A stretch of 64,000 bases of DNA from assembly GCA_910585205.1 (NCBI GenBank), contig CAJUCC010000065.1, positions 8,633 to 72,632 on the forward strand, written 5' to 3'. The stretch comes from an uncultured Lachnospiraceae bacterium (GTDB taxonomy: Bacteria; Bacillota; Clostridia; Lachnospirales; Lachnospiraceae). Under the pieces are notes generated by a model that had not been told where the DNA came from, searched no databases, and saw nothing but the letters and a program-made list of their open reading frames with translations. The stretch's first letter is position 1; each line of letters begins with the position of its first letter. The position numbers and the translations under genes were made by a program. Of this stretch, positions 15,884 to 24,743 are shown piece by piece.

Positions 15884-17371
15884 ATGGGTTTTTTTACAGA
15901 TTTGAAAGAAGATCTGTCGCAGGCAGTCAATGAACTGATGCCGGAAGAGGATGTAAATGAGCTTCATGCTGCACACGATCCGGGAGCAGAGGCAGAGCAG
16001 GAATTGCCTTCGCCTGTGGAAGATGATTTGGCTTCGGAAGAGGATATTTGGGCGGAAAAAGAAAACTGGGCCGACGATACGGAATGGGAGGACGATCCCG
16101 ATGCGGAAGAATTGTCGGCAGAAGATTATGCGAACAGAGAAATGACGGAAAAGTTAAATACAATGCTGGAGAAGCTTGACGAGCAGGAACAGGAGCAGGC
16201 CGGTTATCGGCAGACGAAATCCCTGATCGAGGCAGGACCGGACGAGCCGTGGGAAGCGGAACCGGAAGCGGATGATTTGTTCCGGCCGGAACCGGAGCCG
16301 GCAGTATTTGCCGGGAGCGTACCGGACGAGCAATCCGGGATGCCGGCGGAAGAGGAGACGGACGTATTGTCCGCCGCGGCGGAACCGGAAGCCGTATTGT
16401 CTGCCACGGCGGAGACGGAGCTGGCGGCGTTGATGGCAGCGGCGGAGACGGAGACAGTGCTGTCTGCCGGGCCGACGGAAGCGGAACCGGCTTTGACGGC
16501 GGAAGCGGAATTGACAATGGAACCGGCTGCGGAAGCGGTCGCGGAGGCAGAAGCAGAACCGCTTACGGAACCGGTCGCGGAGGCAGAAGCAGAACCGCTT
16601 ACGGAACCGGCTGCGGAAGCGGTTGTGGAGCCGGCTGCGGAATCGGAACCGGAACCGGAAACTGCGGCGGCGGAATCAGAGCCGGCGGCGGACACGGGAG
16701 CAGCGGCGGAAAACGAAACGGAATCGCCGGCGGAGATACCGTCGGCAGCAGAAAATAAAGGGGTGGAAGACGTGGAAATGGATTGGAAAGTTGAGGGGGA
16801 AACAGAGATGGATACGATCGGCACGGCAGGAGCAGCGATGGAAGCGGCGGCAGACGTAACGGCGCAGCCGGTACAGACGGAAGCGGCGGCAGAGGAAACG
16901 GCATCGGGGCGGACGGCCAACGATGAGGTTGCGGTGATTACCGCAAGCATGAAGATTACGGGTGATATGGTTTCCGACGGGTCGATGGACGTTGTCGGAA
17001 CCGTAGAAGGCAATATTGATATTCTGGGTAAACTGAATATAACCGGTACGATTGTCGGAAATTCCAAGGCTATGGAAGTATATGCCGAAAATGCCAGAGT
17101 GACCGGAGAGATCACGACGGACGGCAGTGTGAAAGTGGGACAGAGTTCCGTTATTATCGGCAATATCTATGCGACGAGCGCAGTGATTGCGGGTGCTGTC
17201 AAAGGCGATATTGACGTGCAGGGGCCGGTTGTTCTCGATACGACAGCCATAGTTATGGGTAATATCAAATCCAAATCCGTACAGATTAATAATGGTGCGA
17301 TTATCGAAGGTATGTGTTCGCAGTGCTATGCGGATGTGAATCCGACATCCTTCTTTGAATCGTTTCAATAA
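15884..17371 (+). CDS. Bactofilin with long acidic repeat arm
   Basis: 495 aa from ATG 15884 (MGFFTDLKEDLSQAV), chosen because GGAGGA at 15868-15873 lies upstream; in-frame ATGs at 15866 and 15875 are possible. Residues about 25-340 are low-complexity, rich in Ala, Glu and Pro (repeats such as AEAEPLTEP). Residues about 350-480 form the bactofilin beta-helix: ITGDMVSDGSMDVVGTVEGN, then repeated short strands with hydrophobic alternation to IKSKSVQINNGAIIEG. Bactofilins polymerise into cytoskeletal filaments that place cell-wall enzymes; here a deacetylase gene precedes it. Most bactofilins are 120-250 aa, so the acidic arm is the odd feature. Confidence 0.88.
   Translation: MGFFTDLKEDLSQAVNELMPEEDVNELHAAHDPGAEAEQELPSPVEDDLASEEDIWAEKENWADDTEWEDDPDAEELSAEDYANREMTEKLNTMLEKLDEQEQEQAGYRQTKSLIEAGPDEPWEAEPEADDLFRPEPEPAVFAGSVPDEQSGMPAEEETDVLSAAAEPEAVLSATAETELAALMAAAETETVLSAGPTEAEPALTAEAELTMEPAAEAVAEAEAEPLTEPVAEAEAEPLTEPAAEAVVEPAAESEPEPETAAAESEPAADTGAAAENETESPAEIPSAAENKGVEDVEMDWKVEGETEMDTIGTAGAAMEAAADVTAQPVQTEAAAEETASGRTANDEVAVITASMKITGDMVSDGSMDVVGTVEGNIDILGKLNITGTIVGNSKAMEVYAENARVTGEITTDGSVKVGQSSVIIGNIYATSAVIAGAVKGDIDVQGPVVLDTTAIVMGNIKSKSVQINNGAIIEGMCSQCYADVNPTSFFESFQ
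16541..16612 (+). repeat. Two 36-bp tandem repeats inside the bactofilin gene
   Basis: Two consecutive 36-nt units beginning GCGGAGGCAGAAGC and ending in GGAACCGG plus two variable bases. They are otherwise the same and encode repeated AEAEPLTEP peptides. Such identity at DNA level points to recent duplication. Confidence 0.8.
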
Positions 17372-17398
17372 GGAGAACATTTGGGAGCGGATGAATTT

Positions 17399-18097
17399 AT
17401 GATGCGGAGAATATTACTGAAGTTAAGCGGGGAAGCGCTGGCCGGAGACAAAAAGACCGGTTTTGATGAATCGACGGTAAGGCAGGTGGCTCTGCAGGTC
17501 AGAGAGCTGACCGAGGCGGGGATTCAGATGGGAATTGTGATCGGCGGCGGCAATTTCTGGCGGGGACGCACGAGCGAAAATATAGACAGGACGAAAGCGG
17601 ATCAGATCGGGATGCTGGCTACCATTATGAACTGCATCTATGTATCGGAAATATTTCGCAGCGTCGGTATGAAGACGAGTGTTTTGACACCGTTTGAATG
17701 CGGTTCCTTTACGAAGCTTTTTTCCAAAGACCGGGCCAATAAATATTTTGCACACGGCATGGTTGTCTTTTTTGCCGGCGGTACAGGACATCCGTATTTT
17801 TCGACGGATACGGGCGTTGTACTGCGTGCCATTGAAGTGGAAGCGGATGTGATCCTGCTGGCGAAGGCGGTGGACGGAGTATATGACGACGATCCGCGCA
17901 CAAATCCGGCGGCCCGAAGATATGACGAGATTTCCATTGACGAAATTATCGCCGGAAATCTGCAGGTGGTGGATATGACCGCGTCTATTCTGGCGAGAGA
18001 TAATAAGATGCCGATGTGGGTATTCGGACTGCATGAAGAAAACAGCATTGTAAATACCGTGAAAGGGAACTTTCACGGGACAAAGGTTACGGTTTAG
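17399..18097 (+). CDS. pyrH: UMP kinase
   Basis: 232 aa, normal length. It phosphorylates UMP to UDP in pyrimidine nucleotide synthesis (cytosolic hexamer of the amino-acid kinase fold). Visible motifs are LLKLSGEAL at the start, GIVIGGGNFWRG, DQIGMLATIMN, FAGGTGHPYFSTDT and AVDGVYDDDPRTNP. Two ATGs (17399, 17402) follow a GGGAG; an in-frame TTG at 17381 with AGGAG is an alternative that adds six residues not typical of the family. It is followed 14 nt later by frr. Confidence 0.97.
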   Translation: MMRRILLKLSGEALAGDKKTGFDESTVRQVALQVRELTEAGIQMGIVIGGGNFWRGRTSENIDRTKADQIGMLATIMNCIYVSEIFRSVGMKTSVLTPFECGSFTKLFSKDRANKYFAHGMVVFFAGGTGHPYFSTDTGVVLRAIEVEADVILLAKAVDGVYDDDPRTNPAARRYDEISIDEIIAGNLQVVDMTASILARDNKMPMWVFGLHEENSIVNTVKGNFHGTKVTV

Positions 18098-18111
18098 CAG
18101 GAGGAAAGGCT

Positions 18112-18663
18112 ATGGACGAGAGAGTAAAAAAATATGAGGGGAAGATGCAGAAGGCCTATGACTTTTTATTGTCGGATTTTGCGACAATACGGGCGGGACG
18201 TGCCAATCCCCATGTGCTGGATAAGATACGGGTGGATTATTACGGGACGCCTACGCCGATTCAACAGGTGGGGAATGTTTCGGTTCCCGAGCCGCGGATG
18301 ATTCAGATCGCGCCATGGGAGAAGAACCTTCTGAAGGTGATTGAGAAGGCGATTCAGACTTCCGATCTGGGTATCAACCCGTCCAACGACGGCTCCGTGA
18401 TCCGCCTTGTGTTCCCGGAACTGACAGAGGAACGCAGAAAAGAGCTGGTGAAGGACGTCAAGAAAAAGGGAGAGGAAGGCAAGGTGGCAGTCCGCAATAT
18501 CCGCCGGGACGGAAACGACTCTTTCAAAAAGCTTGCCAAAACCGAGGTTTCCGAAGACGAAATCAAGCAGCTTGAGGATGAGCTGCAAAAGATAACGGAT
18601 AAGTTTATCAAAGAGATCGATAAGGCAGTGGAAGAGAAATCAAAGGAAATTCTTACCGTATAA
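18112..18663 (+). CDS. frr: Ribosome recycling factor
   Basis: 183 aa, canonical length. With EF-G it splits post-termination ribosomes. The family pattern runs through the sequence: FATIRAGRANPHVLDKI, YYGTPTPIQQVGNVSVPEPR, IQIAPWEK, GSVIRLVFPELTEERRKELV and VRNIRRDGND. The two-domain L shape (triple-helix bundle plus small beta domain) is complete. GGAGGAAAGG precedes the ATG. It is co-transcribed with pyrH and followed by a probable terminator. Confidence 0.98.
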   Translation: MDERVKKYEGKMQKAYDFLLSDFATIRAGRANPHVLDKIRVDYYGTPTPIQQVGNVSVPEPRMIQIAPWEKNLLKVIEKAIQTSDLGINPSNDGSVIRLVFPELTEERRKELVKDVKKKGEEGKVAVRNIRRDGNDSFKKLAKTEVSEDEIKQLEDELQKITDKFIKEIDKAVEEKSKEILTV

Positions 18664-18686
18664 AAGTGTAGTCAGTACGAAAGACT

Positions 18687-18722
18687 AAGGGGGCAGGCAT
18701 CGAATCTTGCCTCCCTTTCTGT
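18687..18722 (+). terminator. Probable terminator between frr and uppS
   Basis: AAGGGGGCA (18687-18695) pairs with TGCCTCCCTT (18708-18717) with one bulged T, followed by TTCT. The T run is short, so readthrough into uppS is likely. Confidence 0.55.
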
Positions 18723-18752
18723 TGTCATGCATCCGAAAAAGAGGAAAATCAT

Positions 18753-19460
18753 ATGGAAATACCGAATCATGTAGCGATCATACTGGACGGAAACGGCCGC
18801 TGGGCAAAGAGCAGAAATATGCCGCGGAATTACGGACATGTACAGGGAGCGAAGCAGGTGGAGCTGATTTGCGAAAAAGCATATAAGATGGGAATACAGT
18901 ATTTGACGGTATATGCTTTTTCCACGGAAAACTGGAGCAGACCGAAAGAGGAAGTGGATGCGCTGATGAAACTGCTGCGCAATTATATGAAAACCTGCCT
19001 GAAAACGGCCGAAAAGAACCGGATGTGTGTCCGGGTGATCGGGGATAAGTCAAGGCTGGACGCGGATATTCGGGAGCGGATTGCGGAACTGGAGCGCGCG
19101 ACGGCAAATAACGACGGCCTGCATTTCCAGATCGCCATCAATTACGGTTCGAGAGACGAGATCAGACGGGCTGTCAGACAGATCGGGGAAGCGATCCGGC
19201 AGGGAGCGCTGCAGCCGGAAGACATTTCGGAGGAATTGATTGCCACACATCTGGATACCCGGGGGATACCGGAGCCGGATCTGCTGATTCGCACTTGTGG
19301 AGAACAGCGGCTGTCCAATTTTCTGCTCTGGCAGCTTGCCTATACGGAATTTTATGTAACGCCTGTCGCCTGGCCGGATTTTGACGAAGTGGAATTGGGT
19401 AAAGCCGTCGAAGCATACAATACAAGAGACAGACGTTACGGCGGCGTAAAGGAGGCTTAA
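18753..19460 (+). CDS. uppS: Isoprenyl transferase (undecaprenyl diphosphate synthase)
   Basis: 235 aa cis-prenyltransferase that builds the C55 lipid carrier for peptidoglycan from FPP and IPP. Conserved elements are LDGNGRWAKSRNMPRNYGH (catalytic Asp near residue 11), YAFSTENWSRP, INYGSRDEI, and RTCGEQRLSNFLLWQLAYTE near the C-terminus. Length is normal. It lies 1 nt from cdsA, the common uppS-cdsA pair that couples carrier lipid and phospholipid synthesis. Confidence 0.97.
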   Translation: MEIPNHVAIILDGNGRWAKSRNMPRNYGHVQGAKQVELICEKAYKMGIQYLTVYAFSTENWSRPKEEVDALMKLLRNYMKTCLKTAEKNRMCVRVIGDKSRLDADIRERIAELERATANNDGLHFQIAINYGSRDEIRRAVRQIGEAIRQGALQPEDISEELIATHLDTRGIPEPDLLIRTCGEQRLSNFLLWQLAYTEFYVTPVAWPDFDEVELGKAVEAYNTRDRRYGGVKEA

Positions 19461-19461
19461 T

Positions 19462-20313
19462 ATGGGAAAGCGGATTGCAGGGGGCTTTGCCGTAGCAGTG
19501 CTTGCCGTAGCGGCTCTTTTGGCCGGCGGTATCTGTCTGGCGGCGATACTGCTGCTTATCTCCTGTATTGCATACCGGGAATTGTGCAGGGCGACAGGGG
19601 TTTCGGCAGACGGCCGTGCTCCCGGCCTGCTGGAGGGCGTGGGATATGGGGGCATTGCCTTGTATTATCTGCTGCTCTGGCAGTATGGTTCGGGACTCGG
19701 GCCCGTTACGGGGGAGAAAATGGCTCTGTTTCTCTTTATGCTTTTGATCGGCGAGCTGATGCTGATGATGGCGGTCTATGTGCTGACATTTCCCCGATAC
19801 CGGTCGGAGCAGGTGACGGCTGCCTTTTTCTGCATGATCTATGGGCCTGTGATGCTTTCGTTTATCTATCTGACGGAAAGTCTGCAGTATGGCGCTTACA
19901 TTGTATGGATGATATTTATCAGTTCATGGGTATGCGATACCTGTGCTTATTTTACGGGTGTGACATGCGGAAAGCACCGCATGGCGCCCGTGCTCAGTCC
20001 GAAGAAATCGGTGGAGGGAGCAATCGGCGGTGTGGCCGGCTCCGCACTGGCCGGCGTTTTGTTTTCCTTTTTCCTTGTGGAGAACGTGATACCGGATCAG
20101 GGTGTCACATGGGCGTTTGCCGTGATCGGCGGCATCGGTGCGGTGATTTCGCAGATCGGTGATCTGGCGGCTTCGGCCATTAAAAGGAATCATGATATTA
20201 AGGACTATGGAACATGCATTCCGGGCCATGGCGGCATTATGGACCGGTTTGACAGTGTGATATTTACGGCGCCGGTCATATATTTTATGGCGCGGCTGTT
20301 GATAGGGGCATAG
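19462..20313 (+). CDS. cdsA: Phosphatidate cytidylyltransferase
   Basis: 283 aa polytopic membrane enzyme making CDP-diacylglycerol from CTP and phosphatidic acid. About eight hydrophobic segments are visible. The signature is split as in the family: SPKKSVEGAIGG, then GDLAASAIKRNHDIKDYG and PGHGGIMDRFDS. AGGAGG overlaps the end of uppS and serves the ATG at 19462. dxr follows 4 nt after the stop. Confidence 0.95.
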   Translation: MGKRIAGGFAVAVLAVAALLAGGICLAAILLLISCIAYRELCRATGVSADGRAPGLLEGVGYGGIALYYLLLWQYGSGLGPVTGEKMALFLFMLLIGELMLMMAVYVLTFPRYRSEQVTAAFFCMIYGPVMLSFIYLTESLQYGAYIVWMIFISSWVCDTCAYFTGVTCGKHRMAPVLSPKKSVEGAIGGVAGSALAGVLFSFFLVENVIPDQGVTWAFAVIGGIGAVISQIGDLAASAIKRNHDIKDYGTCIPGHGGIMDRFDSVIFTAPVIYFMARLLIGA

Positions 20314-20317
20314 ACAA

Positions 20318-21475
20318 ATGAAAAAGATAGCGATTTTGGGATCGACCGGATCCATCGGGACACAGACGTTGGAAATTGTCAGAAACCACAGAGACGAAAT
20401 ACAGGTGACGGCGCTGGCGGCGGGCAGGAATGCGGCGCTGCTGGAAGCGCAGATACGGGAATTCGCTCCCCGGCTGGCGGTTCTCTGGGACGAGGCGGCA
20501 TGCAGAGATCTGCGGGAGCGCGTGCGCGGTCTGGATGTCAAGGTGGCTTCCGGCATGGAAGGACTTCTGGAGATTGCGTCTATGGAGGAAGCGGATGCGC
20601 TGGTGACGGCCGTGGTGGGAATGATCGGGGTGCGTCCCACACTGACGGCGATAGAACACGGCAAGGACATTCTGCTGGCCAATAAGGAAACGCTGGTGAC
20701 GGCGGGGCATCTGCTGATGCCGCTTGCCAGGGAAAAAGGCGTGTCCATCCTCCCGGTGGACAGCGAGCACAGCGCCATCTTTCAGGCGCTGAACGGAGAG
20801 CGGGATAACCGTATCCGAAAGATTCTGCTGACGGCGTCCGGCGGGCCGTTCCGCGGCAAAAAGCGGGAGGAATTGGCGGGAATGCAGGTGGAAGATGCCC
20901 TGAAGCATCCGAACTGGTCAATGGGGCGCAAGATCACCATTGATTCGGCAACGCTTGTAAACAAGGGACTGGAAGTGATGGAAGCGAAATGGCTGTTCGG
21001 TGTGGAGGCCGACCGGATTCAGGTGGTGGTGCAGCCGCAGAGCATTATCCATTCGATGGTGGAGTTTGTCGATGGCAGTATTATCGCCCAGATGGGTCTG
21101 CCGGATATGAAGCTGCCGATTCAGTACGCTTTGTTTTACCCGGACAGAAGACCGATGGAACAGCCGTCGCTCGATTTTTATGAGCTGGCCCGGATTACGT
21201 TTGAGAAACCGGATACCGGGACGTTCGAGGGCCTTGCGCTTGCCTTTGAAGCGATGAAAGCGGGCGGCAGTATGCCGACGGTATACAATGCGGCCAATGA
21301 GACGGCGGTCGGTCTGTTTCTGGAACGGAAGATTTCTTTTCTGCAGATACCGGAGATAATTGCCTGCTGCATGCGGCGCCACACGGTCATTCCCAATCCG
21401 GGGGTGGAGCAGATTCTGGAAACGGAGCGATGGACGGCAGAGCTGGCGCAGACATATGCGGCAGGGGTGAAGTGA
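20318..21475 (+). CDS. dxr: 1-deoxy-D-xylulose 5-phosphate reductoisomerase
   Basis: 385 aa cytosolic NADPH enzyme, second step of the MEP isoprenoid pathway (DXP to MEP). Motifs are the Rossmann loop ILGSTGSIGTQTLE, LLANKETLVTAG, the metal site VDSEHSAIFQ, TASGGPFR, HPNWSMGRKITIDSATL and QPQSIIHSMVEF. Length is canonical. With ispG downstream and uppS upstream, the cluster covers isoprenoid precursor supply and its cell-wall use. Confidence 0.97.
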   Translation: MKKIAILGSTGSIGTQTLEIVRNHRDEIQVTALAAGRNAALLEAQIREFAPRLAVLWDEAACRDLRERVRGLDVKVASGMEGLLEIASMEEADALVTAVVGMIGVRPTLTAIEHGKDILLANKETLVTAGHLLMPLAREKGVSILPVDSEHSAIFQALNGERDNRIRKILLTASGGPFRGKKREELAGMQVEDALKHPNWSMGRKITIDSATLVNKGLEVMEAKWLFGVEADRIQVVVQPQSIIHSMVEFVDGSIIAQMGLPDMKLPIQYALFYPDRRPMEQPSLDFYELARITFEKPDTGTFEGLALAFEAMKAGGSMPTVYNAANETAVGLFLERKISFLQIPEIIACCMRRHTVIPNPGVEQILETERWTAELAQTYAAGVK

Positions 21476-21527
21476 CTGCTTTACCCACGGCCGGTTTCAA
21501 AACCAAAATGTTTTAGAAGGTGATAGA

Positions 21528-22592
21528 TTGACGATCCTTATTTTTATTCTGATTATCTGTATTATCGTTATATCCCATGAGATGGGGCATTTTCTGCTTG
21601 CCAAAGCCAATGGCATTACGGTAAAGGAATTTTTTGTCGGCATGGGGCCGACGCTCTGGTCGTTTACAAAGGGCGGAACAAAATATTCCGTAAAGCTGTT
21701 TCCGGTCGGCGGCGCCTGTGTATTTGAGGGAGAGGACGGCAAGGCGGATGAGGACGAAGACGGAGAGGCTGTTCCGCTGTCCGCCGGCGCATTTCCCAAC
21801 GCCAATGTATGGGCGCGGATGTCGACCGTTGTGGCAGGGCCGGTTTTTAACTTTATTCTGGCATATCTGCTGGCAATAATTATAGTGGGAACGACATATT
21901 CGGACATACCGGTTGTACAGGATGTAATTCCCGGGTTTGCCGCGGAAGAGGCGGGAATGCGCAGCGGCGACCGGATTGTGCGCATGGACGGCGAGCGGGT
22001 TTACCTGGCGCGGGAGGTCAATCTCATTACAACGCTGCGGCAGGGCGAGACGATTACGGTGGAATATATCCGGGACGGCGAGACGCGGGAGGCCGTTCTG
22101 ACGCCGAAGCTGGATGCGGAAAGCGGACGCTATCTGTTGGGACTGCAGGGATATACGGAATATATCCGCTGTTCACCGCTGGAGACATTCCGCTACGGAT
22201 ATTATGAAGTGCGTTACGGCCTGAAAGCCACCGTCAAGAGTCTGCAGATGCTGGTGCAGGGAAAAGCGGATAAAAATGAAGTCTCCGGTCCGATCGGCAT
22301 TGCCGTATTGGTGGATGACGTGGCAGAACAGACAAGGCCGTACGGCATCGGAGTGATGATTATCAATCTGATGAATCTGGCGATGCTGCTCTCGGTGAAT
22401 CTGGGTGTGCTGAACCTTCTGCCGCTCCCGGCGCTGGACGGCGGCAGGCTGGTATTTCTGCTGCTGGAGGTGGTGCGCGGCAAGCCGATACCGCCCGAGA
22501 AGGAAGGCATGGTGCATCTGGCGGGATTTGCGGTGCTCTGCGGCCTGATGGTGCTGATTATGTACAATGATATTGTGAAACTGATTCACTGA
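21528..22592 (+). CDS. rseP: Site-2 zinc metalloprotease RseP/RasP
   Basis: 354 aa, TTG start (MTILIFILIICIIVI) with AGAAGGTG upstream. Intramembrane protease with the zinc motif HEMGH in the first helix, a PDZ domain at about residues 125-205 (AEEAGMRSGDRIVRMDGERV) and the second active-site motif NLLPLPALDGGRL near residue 300. S2P enzymes cut anti-sigma factors and signal peptide remnants. An acidic insertion (EDGKADEDEDGEA, about residue 70) is present. Position after dxr is the normal Firmicutes order. Confidence 0.95.
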   Translation: MTILIFILIICIIVISHEMGHFLLAKANGITVKEFFVGMGPTLWSFTKGGTKYSVKLFPVGGACVFEGEDGKADEDEDGEAVPLSAGAFPNANVWARMSTVVAGPVFNFILAYLLAIIIVGTTYSDIPVVQDVIPGFAAEEAGMRSGDRIVRMDGERVYLAREVNLITTLRQGETITVEYIRDGETREAVLTPKLDAESGRYLLGLQGYTEYIRCSPLETFRYGYYEVRYGLKATVKSLQMLVQGKADKNEVSGPIGIAVLVDDVAEQTRPYGIGVMIINLMNLAMLLSVNLGVLNLLPLPALDGGRLVFLLLEVVRGKPIPPEKEGMVHLAGFAVLCGLMVLIMYNDIVKLIH

Positions 22593-22615
22593 CAGGCGAT
22601 CAAAAGGAGAATATT

Positions 22616-23425
22616 ATGCGGATACGATCCGGTGTATACTGGTCGAAGGGCGCGGGACATGGGAAGAATCAGGACTCTCTTTCCCTGCAGCACGTTCTGC
22701 TGCGGACAGGAGAGTGCCTGTTTGCCATAGTCTGTGACGGGATAGGCTCGCTTCCGTATTCGGAGGAGGCGAGTGGTTATGCCGTCCGCCGGATGACCGA
22801 CTGGTTTTATCATGAAGGAAAAGAACTGATCTGCCGCGGCCGTTCGAAAGAGTTGATTTTACTTGCTCTGCAAAAGCAATGCTGCCGCATGCAGGAAGAA
22901 CTCGTACGGTTCCAGCGGATGCGGGGTATACAGACAGGGACCACATGCAGCGCGGTGCTGCTTCACAACAGAAGATATTATCTGATCCATATCGGCGACA
23001 GCCGAATCTACCGAATCCGGAAATCAAAATTTCCCATAGGAACACAATTTTATTATGTACGCAGTATGACAAAAGCCCACACAGACAGTCAGGGGCGTCT
23101 TTTGCGCTGCCTTGGAATGGACGGCGGCGACCGGGCGGTAATCGAAACCGGGCGACTGGCGAAAGGGACCGGCCTGCTGCTCTGCACGGACGGGTTTTGC
23201 TATGGGGAGGAAAAGACACTGCGAAAAAAGATCGGACAGGCGCTGGGGCCGCTGATCGGTTCCGGCGGCAGGTTTCGGGGCGGTGTGGGCGGCCGGCAGG
23301 GAAGGGGAAAGAAACATACGGACGGGGACCGGGGGATTGACAGGCGTCTGGAAGTATTGGGAGAGCAGGCGAAGGCGGCGGGCGGCAGGGATGACATGGC
23401 GGCGGCAGGGATTCTGGTAACGTAG
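22616..23425 (+). CDS. PP2C-family protein phosphatase
   Basis: 269 aa cytosolic Ser/Thr phosphatase. The PP2C metal and phosphate motifs are present: KNQDSLS, VCDGIGS, GTTCSAVLL with IHIGDSRIYRI, LLCTDGF and GGRDDMAAAGI. The insert before GRDD (about residues 215-250) is Gly/Arg-rich and irregular. It starts 23 nt after rseP and is followed by a kinase gene, forming a phosphatase-kinase pair like PrpC-PrkC. That pair normally sits by rsgA/rpe, so its place inside the isoprenoid-polC cluster is unusual. Confidence 0.88.
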   Translation: MRIRSGVYWSKGAGHGKNQDSLSLQHVLLRTGECLFAIVCDGIGSLPYSEEASGYAVRRMTDWFYHEGKELICRGRSKELILLALQKQCCRMQEELVRFQRMRGIQTGTTCSAVLLHNRRYYLIHIGDSRIYRIRKSKFPIGTQFYYVRSMTKAHTDSQGRLLRCLGMDGGDRAVIETGRLAKGTGLLLCTDGFCYGEEKTLRKKIGQALGPLIGSGGRFRGGVGGRQGRGKKHTDGDRGIDRRLEVLGEQAKAAGGRDDMAAAGILVT

Positions 23426-23485
23426 CGCGCAGACAATCCGTGATACATACGCTGTAATAAAACGGAAAAAGGGAGGGATTTCTTT

Positions 23486-24646
23486 ATGGAAGAAGGCAGG
23501 TATCGGGTAATCAGAAAACTGGGAGAGGGAGGCAGCGGGGCGGTCTGCCTTGTATGGGACAAGCGGCTTGCACGATATTGGGGGATGAAACGGATTGCAC
23601 TGGAAACGGAGGAAGGACGAATCGCGGCGGAACGGGAGATCGAAGTTCTGAAGGGAATCCGGCGGGAAGGGATTCCCATGCTTGCGGATGTTTTCTATGA
23701 AACGGATGCGGTCTGTCTGGTTATGGAATATATGGAAGGGGAATCTCTGGAAGAAAAGGTGCGGCGGGAGGGAGCGATGGAGGAAACGGCGGCGGTTGGA
23801 TATGCTTTGCAGCTCGCGGAGACGGTGGGATTTTTGCATGGACATGCCGGGCTGGTGCACGGTGATCTGAAGCCGATGAATGTGATCTGCCATAACGGAA
23901 AGCTTTCGCTGCTCGATTTTGGAGGGGCGGACTTTTTATACCGGAGCAATGGAAAGGGGGAGGCGGGCAGCTTTTATACACCGGGTTACGGGGCGCCGGA
24001 GCTGACGGCGGGCGGCGCCGTGTCGGTGAGAAGCGATGTCTATGCGTTCGGCGCGGTCTTTTTCTACCTTTTGACGGGAGAGAGGCCGGATGCATGCCGG
24101 GGAATCTATCCGGTGCGGGAGCAGCGGCCTGAGATTTCCCGAGAGGCGGAACGACTGATTCTGACATGTACGGCGGCAGATCCCCGGCAGCGGTATGGAA
24201 GTATGGAGGAGATTGCGGCGCAGTTGCAGGCAATGCCAAAAAGCCTCGACGGGAGCGGGATATGGAGAAAGCAAAAGAAGGACGGCGGGAGACTGTTTCG
24301 GTGTGTCCGCAATGTGCTTTTGACGGAAGGCGGTACAGGCAGCGGCAGAGCAGCCCTGCTTCTGGCAGCCGGCATTTTGTCAGGAATGGCGGGAATGGCA
24401 GTACGGGCAGAACGGAAACCGGATCTTCTCCCGGTTACAATCCGCACCGACGCGGGCGATAAGCTGCTGATTGATTTTCAGAGCGTCTATTATACGGACG
24501 AAGATCCGGTTTTTGAAGTGCCGCTGAAATATTTTCAGGAAGGCCGGGAATACGAAGTGACGATCCGGCAGAGCGAACGGGGCGGCCCGGCGGTGCGTGA
24601 GCGGACATTTGTCATATGTGCGGAGGCGGTAAAGGGTCAGAAATGA
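23486..24646 (+). CDS. Membrane-anchored Ser/Thr protein kinase
   Basis: 386 aa. The kinase domain spans about 1-260: Gly-loop LGEGGSGAVCLV, Lys in GMKRIAL, catalytic loop HGDLKPMNV, DFG as LLDFGGADF, and activation-segment end TPGYGAPEL. HGD replaces HRD, making it a non-RD kinase that may not need activation-loop phosphorylation. One membrane helix near residue 295-310 (ALLLAAGILSGMAG) is followed by a short extracellular tail of about 75 aa without PASTA repeats. It is probably the partner of the phosphatase just upstream. Substrates unknown. Confidence 0.9.
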   Translation: MEEGRYRVIRKLGEGGSGAVCLVWDKRLARYWGMKRIALETEEGRIAAEREIEVLKGIRREGIPMLADVFYETDAVCLVMEYMEGESLEEKVRREGAMEETAAVGYALQLAETVGFLHGHAGLVHGDLKPMNVICHNGKLSLLDFGGADFLYRSNGKGEAGSFYTPGYGAPELTAGGAVSVRSDVYAFGAVFFYLLTGERPDACRGIYPVREQRPEISREAERLILTCTAADPRQRYGSMEEIAAQLQAMPKSLDGSGIWRKQKKDGGRLFRCVRNVLLTEGGTGSGRAALLLAAGILSGMAGMAVRAERKPDLLPVTIRTDAGDKLLIDFQSVYYTDEDPVFEVPLKYFQEGREYEVTIRQSERGGPAVRERTFVICAEAVKGQK

Positions 24647-24743
24647 TCGGTATATAAATTGTTTTTTATCCCGATTAATGATAAGATAGGAGGAAAAGAA
24701 AAAGAACAGATAAAAAGCGGCAGAGAGATTCAGGAGGATAATC

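Noticed and set aside
16204..17163. Long open frame on the minus strand opposite the bactofilin gene
   Set aside because: It arises from the Ala/Glu/Pro repeat codons read backwards, gives a low-complexity Ser/Ala/Val protein and has no ribosome site.
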